Notes: a model not told the origin generated them from the sequence alone. DNA of 64,000 bases from Mesorhizobium sp. M8A.F.Ca.ET.218.01.1.1 (GCF_004791165.1 NZ_SRUZ01000002.1:454259-518258); one strand, 5' to 3'. Counted from the stretch's first letter, positions 8,173-16,648 are shown. Translations and numbers: made by a program.

Positions 8173-8679
8173 GTTCGGCCCGGCAAAGACGCGCGGCGAG
8201 AGCTCCTTGCCATCGACATCTTGATTCGCAGCCGACCAGCGCCGCCAAGTTCTATCGGTCAGCGTGTTGCCTTTCTTGCGATCGCAGATTCGTGGTTGCA
8301 GCGCAGGGCGAGCCGAGCTGCGGCTCGCAGGAGGGGGCAGCCGACAGAATTGCGCGGCCTGAAAAGCTGCCTCCATCAATGCTCGCCGCTCGTGCAGTCT
8401 CGAAACGCTGGATCAAGCCTCAACGTCGAACAGCCGCTCCTTTTCCTCGCGAAACCAGCGCCCTCGCGCGACGTGATCGTGCCTGACGATCCGACGCTTC
8501 GAGCGGGGCTCCTCAAATAGGTTGCACATGACCTGCAGCTTTCTGCCAAACTCAGCAAATCGGACGTCTTCTTATCATCGCTCGGCAAGCTCGGAACAGG
8601 CTGGCGGTCGTTGCTAAGGCTAGTCGCCGCCAGCGGATGGCGAGGATGTTTTGGCGGCTAAGTGCTTTTAGGTGGGCGA
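8173..8679. other. Unassigned DNA between truncated IS256 and the TIR operon
   Basis: No gene recognised. A seven-base inverted repeat GCCGCCA / TGGCGGC at 8626-8658 lies just past the stop of the ThsB-like gene. It has no T-run in the proper orientation, so terminator function is doubtful. Confidence 0.4.
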
Positions 8680-9186
8680 TTATAAGCCGAGATCGCGATA
8701 GGTGCTTTCGCCATAGCTCCTGGCGCCATCGCCACGCTGAGCGTTTGAAAGCCGATGAAATTCGCTCGGCCAATTGGCTAGCGCGTGCTTGATGGCCTTC
8801 ATCTTGAACGGCACGTGCACAACACATTTGTCCCTGATGATAGGCGGACAGCTCACATCTTGTTGCCGCGAGCCGTTAAGGTTTGCTGCGATTATCGGCA
8901 GACCTAGATCAAGAGCCAATTCCATTTCCCAGCGCACGAAGCGAAAAAGGTTTTTCGTCTTCTCACCGATCAGGACAAGTACCTGGCTCGATCCATTCAT
9001 TCTGTTGCGAAGATTGCGTTTAACATAATCTTCGTCCTGTGCTCGGCCCGTCATATTGTCCAGATCGTGAGCGTTCGCGAATTCAAAACTCACATTCTCG
9101 CTGGCGTTCCACCCTTTCATAAAGCGGTATGCCCAAGCGTCTTCATCGCCGTCAAATATTACATAGGTCGGATCGCTGTATGCCAT
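8680..9186 (-). CDS. ThsB-like TIR protein (MTH538/DUF1863 family)
   Basis: A 168-residue TIR-like protein of the MTH538/DUF1863 family, the fold of the Thoeris sensor ThsB. Visible features are YVIFDGDEDAWAYRFMKGW at the first strand, the ANAHDLDNMT loop, LRNRMNGSSQVLVLIGEKT, and FVRWEMELALDLGLPIIAANL, whose Glu87 sits where the TIR NADase glutamate is expected. In Thoeris, ThsB detects phage and makes a cyclic-ADP-ribose-type signal for an effector. It is the last gene of a three-gene minus-strand operon, nine bases after a SLATT-like membrane protein. The short C-terminal tail is not conserved. The fold is confident; signal production is inferred. Confidence 0.8.
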   Translation of the reverse strand: MAYSDPTYVIFDGDEDAWAYRFMKGWNASENVSFEFANAHDLDNMTGRAQDEDYVKRNLRNRMNGSSQVLVLIGEKTKNLFRFVRWEMELALDLGLPIIAANLNGSRQQDVSCPPIIRDKCVVHVPFKMKAIKHALANWPSEFHRLSNAQRGDGARSYGESTYRDLGL

Positions 9187-9195
9187 TGTTGTCTC

Positions 9196-10056
9196 TTAGT
9201 TGTTTTGACGAGCAACCCACTGGGTGTGCTCCCGTGAGAAAGCCAGTTCGGCTTCGTTCACCGCGGCGGAGAATGCCTCATCCGAGTTGGCGTCCGTAAT
9301 AAGGTCGGCAGTCAAGCCGATCTCGTGAGCTGTCAACGTGTAAGCCGATGCCAATTCGTTAAATTTCTTGATCTGGGTCCACCCGATAAGGGAGGCGGCG
9401 ATGACAATTAGCGGCTCGGTCGGCCAGCCTGGCATCGCGGGGTCAGCGATGCGTACTACGATGAACGAGAATCCCAGAGCGTATGCAAAAATACCAAGGC
9501 CCATCCAGACTTTCGCGGACCTCTTGTTCGAGCGCGCCTTCTTCTCGTACCACTTCCGTTGGTCGCAGATTCGTCTCTGCAGATATAGGTCTTTTCGTTC
9601 TTTTCGCGGGGAGTCCCTTATCGACATCATCTCGTCCGTTGTTTGGGGCGATGCTGAATCGGTGCCGCTCAACGCGCTACCAAGGTGACGATTGCTATCA
9701 AGGATATCTTCCATGAGCTTTCGAAAATCAGCTCTGGCGTCAGCCGCGCGCGCGTCATCGAACGGCTGTGCTCGCATCGCGAAGCGCCAAGTCAATGTCT
9801 TCACCGACTCTGCCAGAGCTCGAGCCTGATACCAGACCTGCTCGGGCTTTGTGACCGACCGGAAAATGAGGACTCCCATTGAGCAAAGAAATACCGCAGC
9901 ATAGACACCGAAATAGGCTTTTGATGACGACAAGTCCAAAGAGAGCACCGACGCTAAAAAAAGAAGAACGTACTCTGCCCGGATCAGGCGCAGAAACGTC
10001 GCCTGCTGCTCGTTGGATGCCACGTCGGCGCTATTATAGAGTCCAGGATATTTCAT
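9196..10056 (-). CDS. Four-helix membrane protein with SLATT/DUF4231-type domains, likely effector
   Basis: A 286-residue predicted inner-membrane protein with two transmembrane pairs: about residues 30-42 and 48-67, then 183-203 and 215-229. The first pair is followed by WYQARALAESVKTLTWRFA, typical of the DUF4231/SLATT group. The second is preceded by DLYLQRRICDQRKWYEKKAR, a SLATT-like signature (R..DQ..WY..KA). SLATT proteins are two-helix membrane effectors of nucleotide-signal immune systems, thought to form pores when triggered. Here it lies between two TIR-type genes, 17 bases after one and 9 before the other, so the three are likely cotranscribed. The tandem SLATT arrangement is unusual. 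Pore formation is inference. Confidence 0.72.
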   Translation of the reverse strand: MKYPGLYNSADVASNEQQATFLRLIRAEYVLLFLASVLSLDLSSSKAYFGVYAAVFLCSMGVLIFRSVTKPEQVWYQARALAESVKTLTWRFAMRAQPFDDARAADARADFRKLMEDILDSNRHLGSALSGTDSASPQTTDEMMSIRDSPRKERKDLYLQRRICDQRKWYEKKARSNKRSAKVWMGLGIFAYALGFSFIVVRIADPAMPGWPTEPLIVIAASLIGWTQIKKFNELASAYTLTAHEIGLTADLITDANSDEAFSAAVNEAELAFSREHTQWVARQNN

Positions 10057-10073
10057 TTTTGAAGCACACCAGT

Positions 10074-10661
10074 CTATTTTGTGGCGGTAAATTCTTTAAG
10101 CCAGGATTTGGCAAACGTGAGGTTAGCAGTCGAGCTTACAGAGCCTATTCTTGAGCGAGGCGCGGTCCCTCTGTTCATAAACAGGAATGCAGGTCCTGTC
10201 CCATCAATGTAAGGGTATAGGCCCAAAAATTCTTGCCCGGAGAATGTTTCCGAAGAATTTTTTGCCACGGGCAGAACCGCTACCGCGGTCCGAAACCCAT
10301 CGAAAAAGCCAAGCTCCCAAGGCATCCATCTGGATCCTGGAGAATTGTTTGAATGCACATAGATAAGCGTCTTTGACTGCCTCATACGGGTTCGCAGCAA
10401 CTCGGCGGTGGCCGAGGAGACCTTTGTGCGGTCCAGTTGTGAATCTTCGACCCAATCTACGTAAGCAGTGAACCCAAGCTCCTCGAAAATTCGCTTCACA
10501 CCGAGAATGATCTCTGCGTCCTTGAAAGAATGTGACAGAAAAACGTCGAATGACGATCTGGCTGTAGCTGCGGCCGTCTCTTCCTTTAGAACGATCGATG
10601 CGGCTCTATGTCCTCGACTGGCATTCGCAACTCTTTTCAGCTCTGCCTCGGTCAGTAGCAC
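10074..10661 (-). CDS. TIR-domain protein, first gene of the defence-like operon
   Basis: A 195-residue protein with a short N-terminal extension and one bacterial TIR domain: SSFDVFLSHSFKDAE (strand A and box 1, residues 36-50), VKRIFEELGFTAYVDWVED, LLRTRMRQSKTLIYVHSNNS, and SRWMPWELGFFDGFR with the presumed catalytic Glu116. TIR domains of this type split NAD or turn it into cyclic signals. It leads the operon with the SLATT-like and ThsB-like genes. Having a canonical TIR and a ThsB-type TIR around one membrane protein suggests a signal maker plus a sensor or second enzyme. The ATG at 10661 is the natural start. Defence against phage is inferred from the families. Confidence 0.78.
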   Translation of the reverse strand: MLLTEAELKRVANASRGHRAASIVLKEETAAATARSSFDVFLSHSFKDAEIILGVKRIFEELGFTAYVDWVEDSQLDRTKVSSATAELLRTRMRQSKTLIYVHSNNSPGSRWMPWELGFFDGFRTAVAVLPVAKNSSETFSGQEFLGLYPYIDGTGPAFLFMNRGTAPRSRIGSVSSTANLTFAKSWLKEFTATK

Positions 10662-11169
10662 TATTCAAATCCCCCCATGATCTGTTCGCAATCTATGAAC
10701 TTGACGCCCATTCGATTAAGCGACCCTTGTCTTGTGAAAACTGGCACCATGCTCTCCAGCCGGGTAGCGCAACCTCCACCTTCTCAAAGACCACGTCGGC
10801 TGGCAGGAGTGACCGGCCTTGTCACCCACCTACGCGCCCCCGGCACAGCCATGCTCCTCACTTAGAAGGCTGCGGAGACCAGCAATGTCAAACAGGACAG
10901 ACGATCTCCTAATCTCGATCAGCAACGAACTTAGGACGTAAAAACGCGATGGAGCGATCTCCGAATGTCCGCAGGCGTCGAGGGCCCGGTTGGTCGTCAA
11001 GGCCGAGCGGGCCAGCTTGCACTCCCGCTATCCGTCGGCTTGCCAAACCCTCGCTGTAGATTTCGCCCCCTACACGGATGCGCTGACCGCGACTAAGCTC
11101 AATCGCCACTGATCGCCAATCCAGGGCGAAAGTTCCCCCCTTGAAGTAGCGGTAGAGGCATTTTTCGGC
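10662..11169. other. Upstream region of the TIR operon; no gene recognised
   Basis: About 500 bases with no family-like frame. The part next to 10661 should contain the promoter of the TIR-SLATT-ThsB operon. I could not see a repressor gene or a palindromic operator. Confidence 0.4.
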
Positions 11170-11311
11170 ACTTCGCATCTTAGATATGGACGCCTCCTCA
11201 ACCAGGCACGATCCGGTTTGACTTCTCGCCGTAACCGTGCTGGGCAAGTGCGTCCGATGGCTGCTTCGATCCGTCTCCTGGAATGATCGGTTCCAGATTG
11301 CTCAAGCGCAT
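11170..11311 (-). pseudogene. Relic of a second class III aminotransferase (5' end only)
   Basis: From an ATG at 11311 the reading MRLSNLEP matches the start of the aminotransferase at 7379. After a gap, DALAQHGYGEKSNRIVPG, a stop, and GGVHI-stop-DAKCRK line up with HLAKHSRGETPNRIMAG, GVYIWDTEGRR of the intact gene. Two in-frame stops and loss of everything downstream make it dead. Its leader (to about 11470) is the second copy of the duplicated promoter region. It suggests that an Lrp-aminotransferase pair once stood here. Confidence 0.7.
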
Positions 11312-11470
11312 CGTCCTTCCTCGCCATCAACTGGCGGATAGCGCTCGGCCACCTTTTTCCAGCAATTAGTATACCGCAAATGTCCCTTGAGTTTCGTCGG
11401 AATGGGCGCCTTTTGCCGACGAATCTACGGGATCCGCGCCAAACGCCGTTGAAACTTAAACTTTCGGTTT
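11287..11470 (-). repeat. Aminotransferase leader, copy 2
   Basis: Second copy of the leader at 7354-7545, roughly three-quarters identical by eye, including the start-codon region. It lies between the Lrp gene and the aminotransferase relic. The TIR operon and the IS256 fragment lie between the two leader copies. Confidence 0.75.
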
Positions 11471-11967
11471 CACCGTTGCCTCAGTGCGGACAAAGGTATC
11501 GGTGAATTGGACTTCACTGGTTTCGTGACGACAAGGCTATAGTATTGATCAATGCCCAAGCCTGCCTGCAGCAGTCCCTCCATGAAATCCTGATAGGCGG
11601 CCATAGAAGGAGATGCGACCCGCATCAGATAATCGACGCGCCCCCCAATTGCCCAGCAGTCCAGGATTTCCGGGATCTCTTGGATTGCAGTTTCGAAGTG
11701 TCGTTGGTCCTCAAGACGATGGCGATCCAGCACGACTTCTACCATCACAAAGATCATGCCGCCAATGAGGGCAGGACTCAGTCGCGCATAGAATCCCTCA
11801 ATAATCCCTGCGGCCTTGAGTGCTCGGAGCCGCTCCGAACAGGCCGACGCCGAAAGATGAACTCGTTTTGCAAGCTCACTTTTTGAAATCCGACCGTCTG
11901 CCTGAATCTCGGAGAGAATCCGGACGTCCCAACTGTCGAGTTGCACGGGGTCGGGTTTCGACTTCAT
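11470..11967 (-). CDS. Lrp/AsnC family transcriptional regulator
   Basis: A 165-residue Lrp/AsnC protein, the usual length. The N-terminal helix-turn-helix reads LDSWDVRILSEIQADGRIS, SKSELAKRVHLSASACSERL, RALKAAGIIEGF. The C-terminal RAM ligand domain includes MIFVMVEVVLDRH, LDCWAIGGRVDYLMRVAS and IDQYYSLVVTKPVK. Such proteins sense amino acids and often control the neighbouring catabolic gene. Here the next gene downstream is a dead aminotransferase relic whose leader is shared with the live aminotransferase at 7.4 kb, so that gene is a plausible remote target. In ectoine-degradation clusters an AsnC/Lrp protein (DoeX) controls the pathway; that parallel is only suggestive. Confidence 0.88.
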   Translation of the reverse strand: MKSKPDPVQLDSWDVRILSEIQADGRISKSELAKRVHLSASACSERLRALKAAGIIEGFYARLSPALIGGMIFVMVEVVLDRHRLEDQRHFETAIQEIPEILDCWAIGGRVDYLMRVASPSMAAYQDFMEGLLQAGLGIDQYYSLVVTKPVKSNSPIPLSALRQR

Positions 11968-12456
11968 AACCTGTTGCTCTCAAGCAGCGATGACAGCGCC
12001 TTGTGCGCCGATCAATTCTATCCATCTTGAATGACCGAATGTAGTAGTGGAACGCATCCGTTCTCGGTCCGAGATGTGCCAGAATGGGGTACGACAATCA
12101 GCTGAGGGAGAGCGATCCGCTGAGAAAAGCTGCAGAAGTACTTTGGCTATCGCCCCGACGCCTAACGGGGCAATGATGCCGCTGGAGAGATTAGTCGGCG
12201 GCGGCGAAGACCTCCTAATAAATAGATACCCCATTTTCTTGAATCTCCGCTGCCGTACTTGATAGACGTGCGACGGCATTCGAGCCTCGATCGCGTGGAC
12301 GGCATACTCAATGCAGTATTCAGTGGCACATTCAGCTATTGGGGTGAATTGAAGGCCTTGCTCGTCCGGCTCGCCGAGGCGCAAGGCACCGCAAATGCCG
12401 CTCGTCTCACGGCAATTTGACGCTGGAGTCTGGCCGAAATCGCCCAACGGAAAGAC
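11968..12456. other. Non-coding stretch upstream of lrp
   Basis: No supported gene. A plus-strand stretch near 12256-12420 reads as a protein-like fragment (DARRHSSLDRVDGIL, WGELKALLVRLAEAQGTA) ending in a stop. I cannot assign it to a family; it may be the C-terminus of an eroded gene. Confidence 0.35.
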
Positions 12457-13980
12457 TCAAACGCCGATGTTGCGTGCGATGCTGTCGGCCGCCATACGCT
12501 TACGCCACTCAAGAGGCCCGGAATTGTGAATGGAGTTTCCCTCAACATCGACGGCCATGATAACAGGCATGTCCTGCACATCGAATTCATAGATGGCTTC
12601 CATGCCCAGGTCTTCAAAGGCAACGATCCGCGCCGCCTTAATCGATTTTGAGATCAGGTACGCAGCGCCACCCACTGCAGCAAGGTATGGCGTTTTGTGT
12701 CTTACAATCGAGGCGATGGCCGCCGGTCCCCTCTCCGCTTTGCCCACCATCGCGAAAAGGCCGGTTTCGGCGAGCACCTTGTCCGTAAAATCGTCCAAGC
12801 GGCTGGAGGTTGTTGGACCGGCGGGTCCAACGATCTCATTTCTCGCTGCCCGGACGGGACCGACGTAGTAGATCACGCGTCCCCGCAGATCGACTGGAAG
12901 CGGCTTGCCGGCATCGATCAGTTCGACCATTCGTTTGTGGGCAGCGTCACGGCCCGTCAGCATCTTTCCAGACAGCAGGAGCGTTTCACCGCAGCGCCAC
13001 GATGCCGTCTCTTCCTTCGTCAGCGTATCTAAATTGACCCGCCGGACGCCGGCTGGGTTCAATTCGTCGGCTTCGATGTCGGGCCATTCGCGCAAATCGG
13101 GCGGCTGGAGGCTGATGGGTCCAGACCCGTCCAAAGTAAACTTCAGGTGCCGGTTGGCGGCGCATTGCGGGATGAGCGCCACGGGCTTGGACGCTGCATG
13201 AGTAGGATAGGTCGCAACCTTGACGTCAACGACTGTCGTCAGACCACCAAGGCCTTGGGCGCCGATACCAAGCGCGTTGATCCGCTCATAAAGCTCAATC
13301 CGCAGCCCCTCCTCTGCGCTTGACGCCCCCCTTGCGATCAGTTCCGCCATATCGATGGGCTCGTTCATGGCCTCCTTGGCCAGCAGCATCGCCTTTTCAG
13401 CGCTACCACCGATGCCGACAGAGATCAGTCCAGGTGGACACCACCCGCTGCCAAGGGTCGAAACGGTATTGACCACCCAGTCGGAAACGGAGGCGGTGGG
13501 ATTGAGGGTGGTAAAACGTGCCTTGTTCTCCGACCCGCCGCCTTTCGCGGCGATGGTGATCTCAATCTGGTTACCTTGCACCAGGTCGACATGGACAACT
13601 GCCGGCGTGTTGTCTCGGGTGTTGACCCGTCTAGCGAGGGGATCCGCAACGATCGATGCCCGAAGGGGATTGTCCGGATCGAGATAGGCTTGACGTACGC
13701 CCTCATTCACAAGATCAGCGAAACTGGCCGTTGACTTAATGCGGGCATCCATGCCGACCTTTGCGAAGACAACCACAAGTCCGGTGTCCTGACAAATCGG
13801 GCGCCGCCCAAAGGCCGCCATGCGGGAGTTCAGCAGAATCTGACCTATGGCATTCTTCGCCGACGGGCTCTGTTCTCGCGTGTATGCGTGAGAAAGAGAC
13901 CGGATATAATCTGGAGGATGATAGTACGAGATGTACTGAAGGGCGTCGGCGACGCTCCTTGTGATGTCGCTACCGGCCAT
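12457..13980 (-). CDS. Class I fumarase / mesaconase (4Fe-4S hydro-lyase)
   Basis: About 507 residues, single-chain class I fumarase family with fused alpha and beta parts. PICQDTGLVVVF, GSGWCPPG and IPQCAANRH provide the expected cluster-ligand cysteines; GGGSENKARF, TGRDAAHKRMVELID and YYVGPVRA are family blocks. The family hydrates fumarate to malate, and some members (mesaconase) hydrate mesaconate to (S)-citramalate. Its neighbours are methylaspartate ammonia-lyase, a CoA transferase and a CitE-type lyase, so the mesaconase role is favoured. Last gene of the minus-strand cluster, a few bases after the aldehyde dehydrogenase. I prefer the ATG at 13980 (MAGSDITRS); a GTG at 14001 is possible. 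Reaction choice is inferred from context. Confidence 0.85.
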   Translation of the reverse strand: MAGSDITRSVADALQYISYYHPPDYIRSLSHAYTREQSPSAKNAIGQILLNSRMAAFGRRPICQDTGLVVVFAKVGMDARIKSTASFADLVNEGVRQAYLDPDNPLRASIVADPLARRVNTRDNTPAVVHVDLVQGNQIEITIAAKGGGSENKARFTTLNPTASVSDWVVNTVSTLGSGWCPPGLISVGIGGSAEKAMLLAKEAMNEPIDMAELIARGASSAEEGLRIELYERINALGIGAQGLGGLTTVVDVKVATYPTHAASKPVALIPQCAANRHLKFTLDGSGPISLQPPDLREWPDIEADELNPAGVRRVNLDTLTKEETASWRCGETLLLSGKMLTGRDAAHKRMVELIDAGKPLPVDLRGRVIYYVGPVRAARNEIVGPAGPTTSSRLDDFTDKVLAETGLFAMVGKAERGPAAIASIVRHKTPYLAAVGGAAYLISKSIKAARIVAFEDLGMEAIYEFDVQDMPVIMAVDVEGNSIHNSGPLEWRKRMAADSIARNIGV

Positions 13981-14007
13981 GGTCCGTGTTCTGTTTCCCA
14001 CCGGATT

Positions 14008-15441
14008 TTATCCAAATGAACCGAGGCCATTGACCATTTTCAGAATCTGGAAGCTTCGCACCCCCTGCTCGCCGCCTTCATATCCATAGCCGCTTTGCTT
14101 GACTCCTCCATAAGGGGCATCAGCGGAAACCCCTTTCAGGTAATTCACACTAACAGCGCCCGCAGAAAGACCGCCCACAAGCCTCTGTTGCGTATCGGCC
14201 GCGCCAGTAAACAAGTAGGCGGCCAGACCGTACTCCGTGGCGTTGGCTTCATCGATCGCCTCTTCGATCGTATCGAAAGGAGCCACGCTGAGAATTGGTC
14301 CGAACGGCTCTTCATGAAGTACTCTCGCTTCCTTCGGTACGCCAGTCAGGATGGTTGGCGGCCAGTAAAACCCCGGTCGGTCAAGGGGGGTGCCACCGGT
14401 CTCGATTTGGGCGCCGCCCTCTACCGCATCTTTGGTCAGGCGTTGCATGGCCTCGATTCGCCGCGCGTTTGCCATGGGACCCATCTGCGTTGCAGGGTCA
14501 TCCGGTGGACCGATCCTGATTTTTCGGACCGCCTCCGTCATCCGGAACAGGAATTCCTCATAGCGGGATCGGGCGACAAGAATCCTGCTGGGCGCATTAC
14601 AACTCTGGCCCGCGCACTCGAATTTGTATTCCGAAATAGCCGGTATCGCCGTTGCCAGGTCGGCATCTTCGCACACAATAACCGGGGAATGTCCACCGAG
14701 CTCAAGGATGCAGCGCTGCAGATTATTCGCGGCCAGTGTGGCCAGCTGTTTCCCAACAGCGGTCGACCCCGTGAACGTCAAGACTTTGACAATTGGCGAA
14801 CTGAGCAGATGCCGTGATATATGCACAGGAACACCGAACACCAGGTTGACCACGCCTTCCGGTATCCCTGCTTGACGCAAAGATTCCACGATATGGACAG
14901 CCACGCTTGGCGTCTCTTCGGCCCCTTTGAGGATCACCGGGCAGCCTGCCGCCAGCGCGGGGGCGAGCTTGCGGGCGATGAGAACGGCTGGATAGTTCCA
15001 CGGCGTAAAGGCAGCGACGACACCGAGGGCCTCCGGGACGATCATCCTGTTCGGACCCAACGGAATCGGGGTCGACAACTCATCGGCATGCCGGCCATTC
15101 CATTCCAGCGTTTCGACTGCGCGCGCGTACTCTCCTGTTGCTTCGGCAATCGTCTTTCCCTGTTCGGACGACAGGTCCCTGGCTGCGGCGCCAGCTTTCT
15201 CTGCCAGAATGCTGGCGGCAGAGACGAGTATCTCGCCACGCTCTTTGGCGGGTCGTGAGGACCACGCCTTGCGGCTGCGTTCTGCCGAAGCAAGAGCTTC
15301 ATCCAAGTCTGAAACCGTAGCCGAGGCCACTGAGGCAAATACCTTCTCCGTCGCCGGGTTGATCACCGGCAAAGTGGCTCGGCTACCACCGGCTCGCCAT
15401 TTGCCATTAATGAAGAGCTCGTAACTCTTGGCGTCGGACAT
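14008..15441 (-). CDS. NAD(P)-dependent aldehyde dehydrogenase
   Basis: ALDH superfamily enzyme of 477 residues from the ATG at 15441 (MSDAKSYELFINGKWRAGG); the frame is open to 15471. AFTPWNYPAVL and ILKGAEETP form the cofactor site, FTGSTAVGK the Rossmann turn, CILELGGHSP holds the general-base Glu, and ECAGQSCNAPSR the nucleophilic Cys. It resembles succinate-semialdehyde and related semialdehyde dehydrogenases. The fumarase gene follows directly and a LysR gene precedes it. Its leader holds a perfect 22-base palindrome, so it may start its own transcript. How an aldehyde enters the methylaspartate route is unclear; it may oxidise a product of the aminotransferase at 6-7.4 kb. Confidence 0.87.
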   Translation of the reverse strand: MSDAKSYELFINGKWRAGGSRATLPVINPATEKVFASVASATVSDLDEALASAERSRKAWSSRPAKERGEILVSAASILAEKAGAAARDLSSEQGKTIAEATGEYARAVETLEWNGRHADELSTPIPLGPNRMIVPEALGVVAAFTPWNYPAVLIARKLAPALAAGCPVILKGAEETPSVAVHIVESLRQAGIPEGVVNLVFGVPVHISRHLLSSPIVKVLTFTGSTAVGKQLATLAANNLQRCILELGGHSPVIVCEDADLATAIPAISEYKFECAGQSCNAPSRILVARSRYEEFLFRMTEAVRKIRIGPPDDPATQMGPMANARRIEAMQRLTKDAVEGGAQIETGGTPLDRPGFYWPPTILTGVPKEARVLHEEPFGPILSVAPFDTIEEAIDEANATEYGLAAYLFTGAADTQQRLVGGLSAGAVSVNYLKGVSADAPYGGVKQSGYGYEGGEQGVRSFQILKMVNGLGSFG

Positions 15442-15477
15442 CGCGGGCTCCACTTGACTGAATTCTTGCATACGAGC

Positions 15478-15499
15478 GCAGTTTCGATATCGAAACTGC
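15478..15499. promoter_or_regulatory. Perfect 22-bp palindrome upstream of the aldehyde dehydrogenase
   Basis: Arms GCAGTTTCGAT and ATCGAAACTGC abut with no spacer, centred 47 bases before the chosen ATG at 15441. A second symmetric element, AATAT-CGA-ATATT, lies at 15545-15557. The spacing fits operator sites for the ALDH-fumarase transcript. The LysR gene ends at 15637, so its product is one candidate binder. Confidence 0.6.
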
Positions 15500-15636
15500 T
15501 GAACTCGCTTGAGCCAGTTTCATCGCGATGGTCGCGGCGGGTCAAATATCGAATATTGCCGAAATCCATCTGGAATCCAGATCGGGCTGGTCCCAATGGC
15601 CGCAAAAGATCATGCCCAGCTTTACAGGTTAGTTTG

Positions 15637-16563
15637 TCAGGTCGCCTCAGGCGCCACCGCCGCCCAGTCCCCGATTTCAATCAATTTTCTGGCGACCTTC
15701 GGAATGAGCTTGCGGACCGCAGAAACGGCCGCAGAACGCTCATCTTTGGGATTTACAGCGAGCACCACGGACCGAGTAATCACCGGATCGACGATCTTGA
15801 CAGTCCGGACCAGCCCTTGGGAGGCTTCTTTCTGAACCGCAGACGGGGCGAGAATAGAATGCGCTTTTCCCTCTACGACCATGTTGATGATCGTTGAGAG
15901 GGAGTCCACTTCAAACCTGACGTCCAGCGCGCAACCGTGTTGTGCGACGACATCAGCCACCGAACGCCTGACATTGTTGTTGCGCATGGGAACCGCCAGG
16001 GGGAATGCATGCAGGTCGGCCAGAGATATCGCATCTTCAAACGGTGGCTCGCCGGACGGAACCACCAGACAAAGGTCTTCGCGCGCTAGCACCGTCATTC
16101 GCCCCACACTGTCTGCTGTGCGGTACAGAACCGCCAGATTGAAGCGTCCAGCCGCCATCCATTCCTCTAGCGGTCCCGTCATACCCTCGACCATCTTGAG
16201 GGACACCTTGGGCAGTTCGTGTCTCACCGCCTCAAGCAGCGGACCGCTCAGGACGCGAGCAGCTCCAGACGGAATGCCAATAGTCACCTCCCCGGCAGGG
16301 GAAGCGGCTGTGTTGGTCAATTCCACCTCGGTAAGTCGAATTTCTTTGAGAATTGCCCGCGCCCGCTCGAGCAGTTTGGCTCCTGACGCCGTCACGCTCA
16401 CGCCGGTCCTGTCGCGTATCAGCAGCTGAGTGCCGAAGCCTTCCTCCAATTGGCGCACATGCAGACTCAGCGCACTCTGGGCGACATTCAGAAAGCCAGC
16501 GGCCTTGGTGAAACTGCCTGCTTCGACCACGCCAACGAAGTATCTTAACTGCCTGATTTCCAC
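15637..16563 (-). CDS. LysR-family transcriptional regulator
   Basis: LysR-type regulator of 308 residues. I chose a GTG at 16563 (VEIRQLRYFVGVVEAGSFT) because GGAAGAG lies five bases upstream and family members begin here; the frame is open to 16590. The winged helix includes AGFLNVAQSALSLHVRQLE and TQLLIRDRTGVSVTASG. The effector domain follows (GEVTIGIPSGAARVL, AVLYRTADSVGRM, MVVEGKAHSILAPSAV), a Nac/Cbl-like subgroup. Unusually it lies inside the cluster in the same direction as its presumed targets. The palindromes at 15478-15557 just downstream, before the aldehyde dehydrogenase, are plausible sites. The inducer is unknown; mesaconate or citramalate would be reasonable guesses. Confidence 0.88.
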   Translation of the reverse strand: MEIRQLRYFVGVVEAGSFTKAAGFLNVAQSALSLHVRQLEEGFGTQLLIRDRTGVSVTASGAKLLERARAILKEIRLTEVELTNTAASPAGEVTIGIPSGAARVLSGPLLEAVRHELPKVSLKMVEGMTGPLEEWMAAGRFNLAVLYRTADSVGRMTVLAREDLCLVVPSGEPPFEDAISLADLHAFPLAVPMRNNNVRRSVADVVAQHGCALDVRFEVDSLSTIINMVVEGKAHSILAPSAVQKEASQGLVRTVKIVDPVITRSVVLAVNPKDERSAAVSAVRKLIPKVARKLIEIGDWAAVAPEAT

Positions 16564-16648
16564 GGGTACTCTTCCGAGGGCGAACTCCAATTTATGTAAT
16601 CTATCTCGAAATGCGATGGCGCGACAGCAATAATTGTGCCAGGGCGCA

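Noticed and set aside
7678..8379. Long minus-strand frame opposite the IS256 fragment
   Set aside because: It is the shadow of a recognisable transposase reading and shows no protein family.
8626..8658. Hairpin after the ThsB-like gene as a terminator
   Set aside because: Short stem, long loop and no T-run on the transcribed side.
11980..12447. 155-codon minus-strand frame
   Set aside because: No family-like blocks or ribosome site; composition suggests a chance frame.
12457..13980. Housekeeping fumarase as the role of the class I fumarase
   Set aside because: Not excluded biochemically, but location with methylaspartate ammonia-lyase, CoA transferase and CitE-like lyase favours mesaconate hydration.
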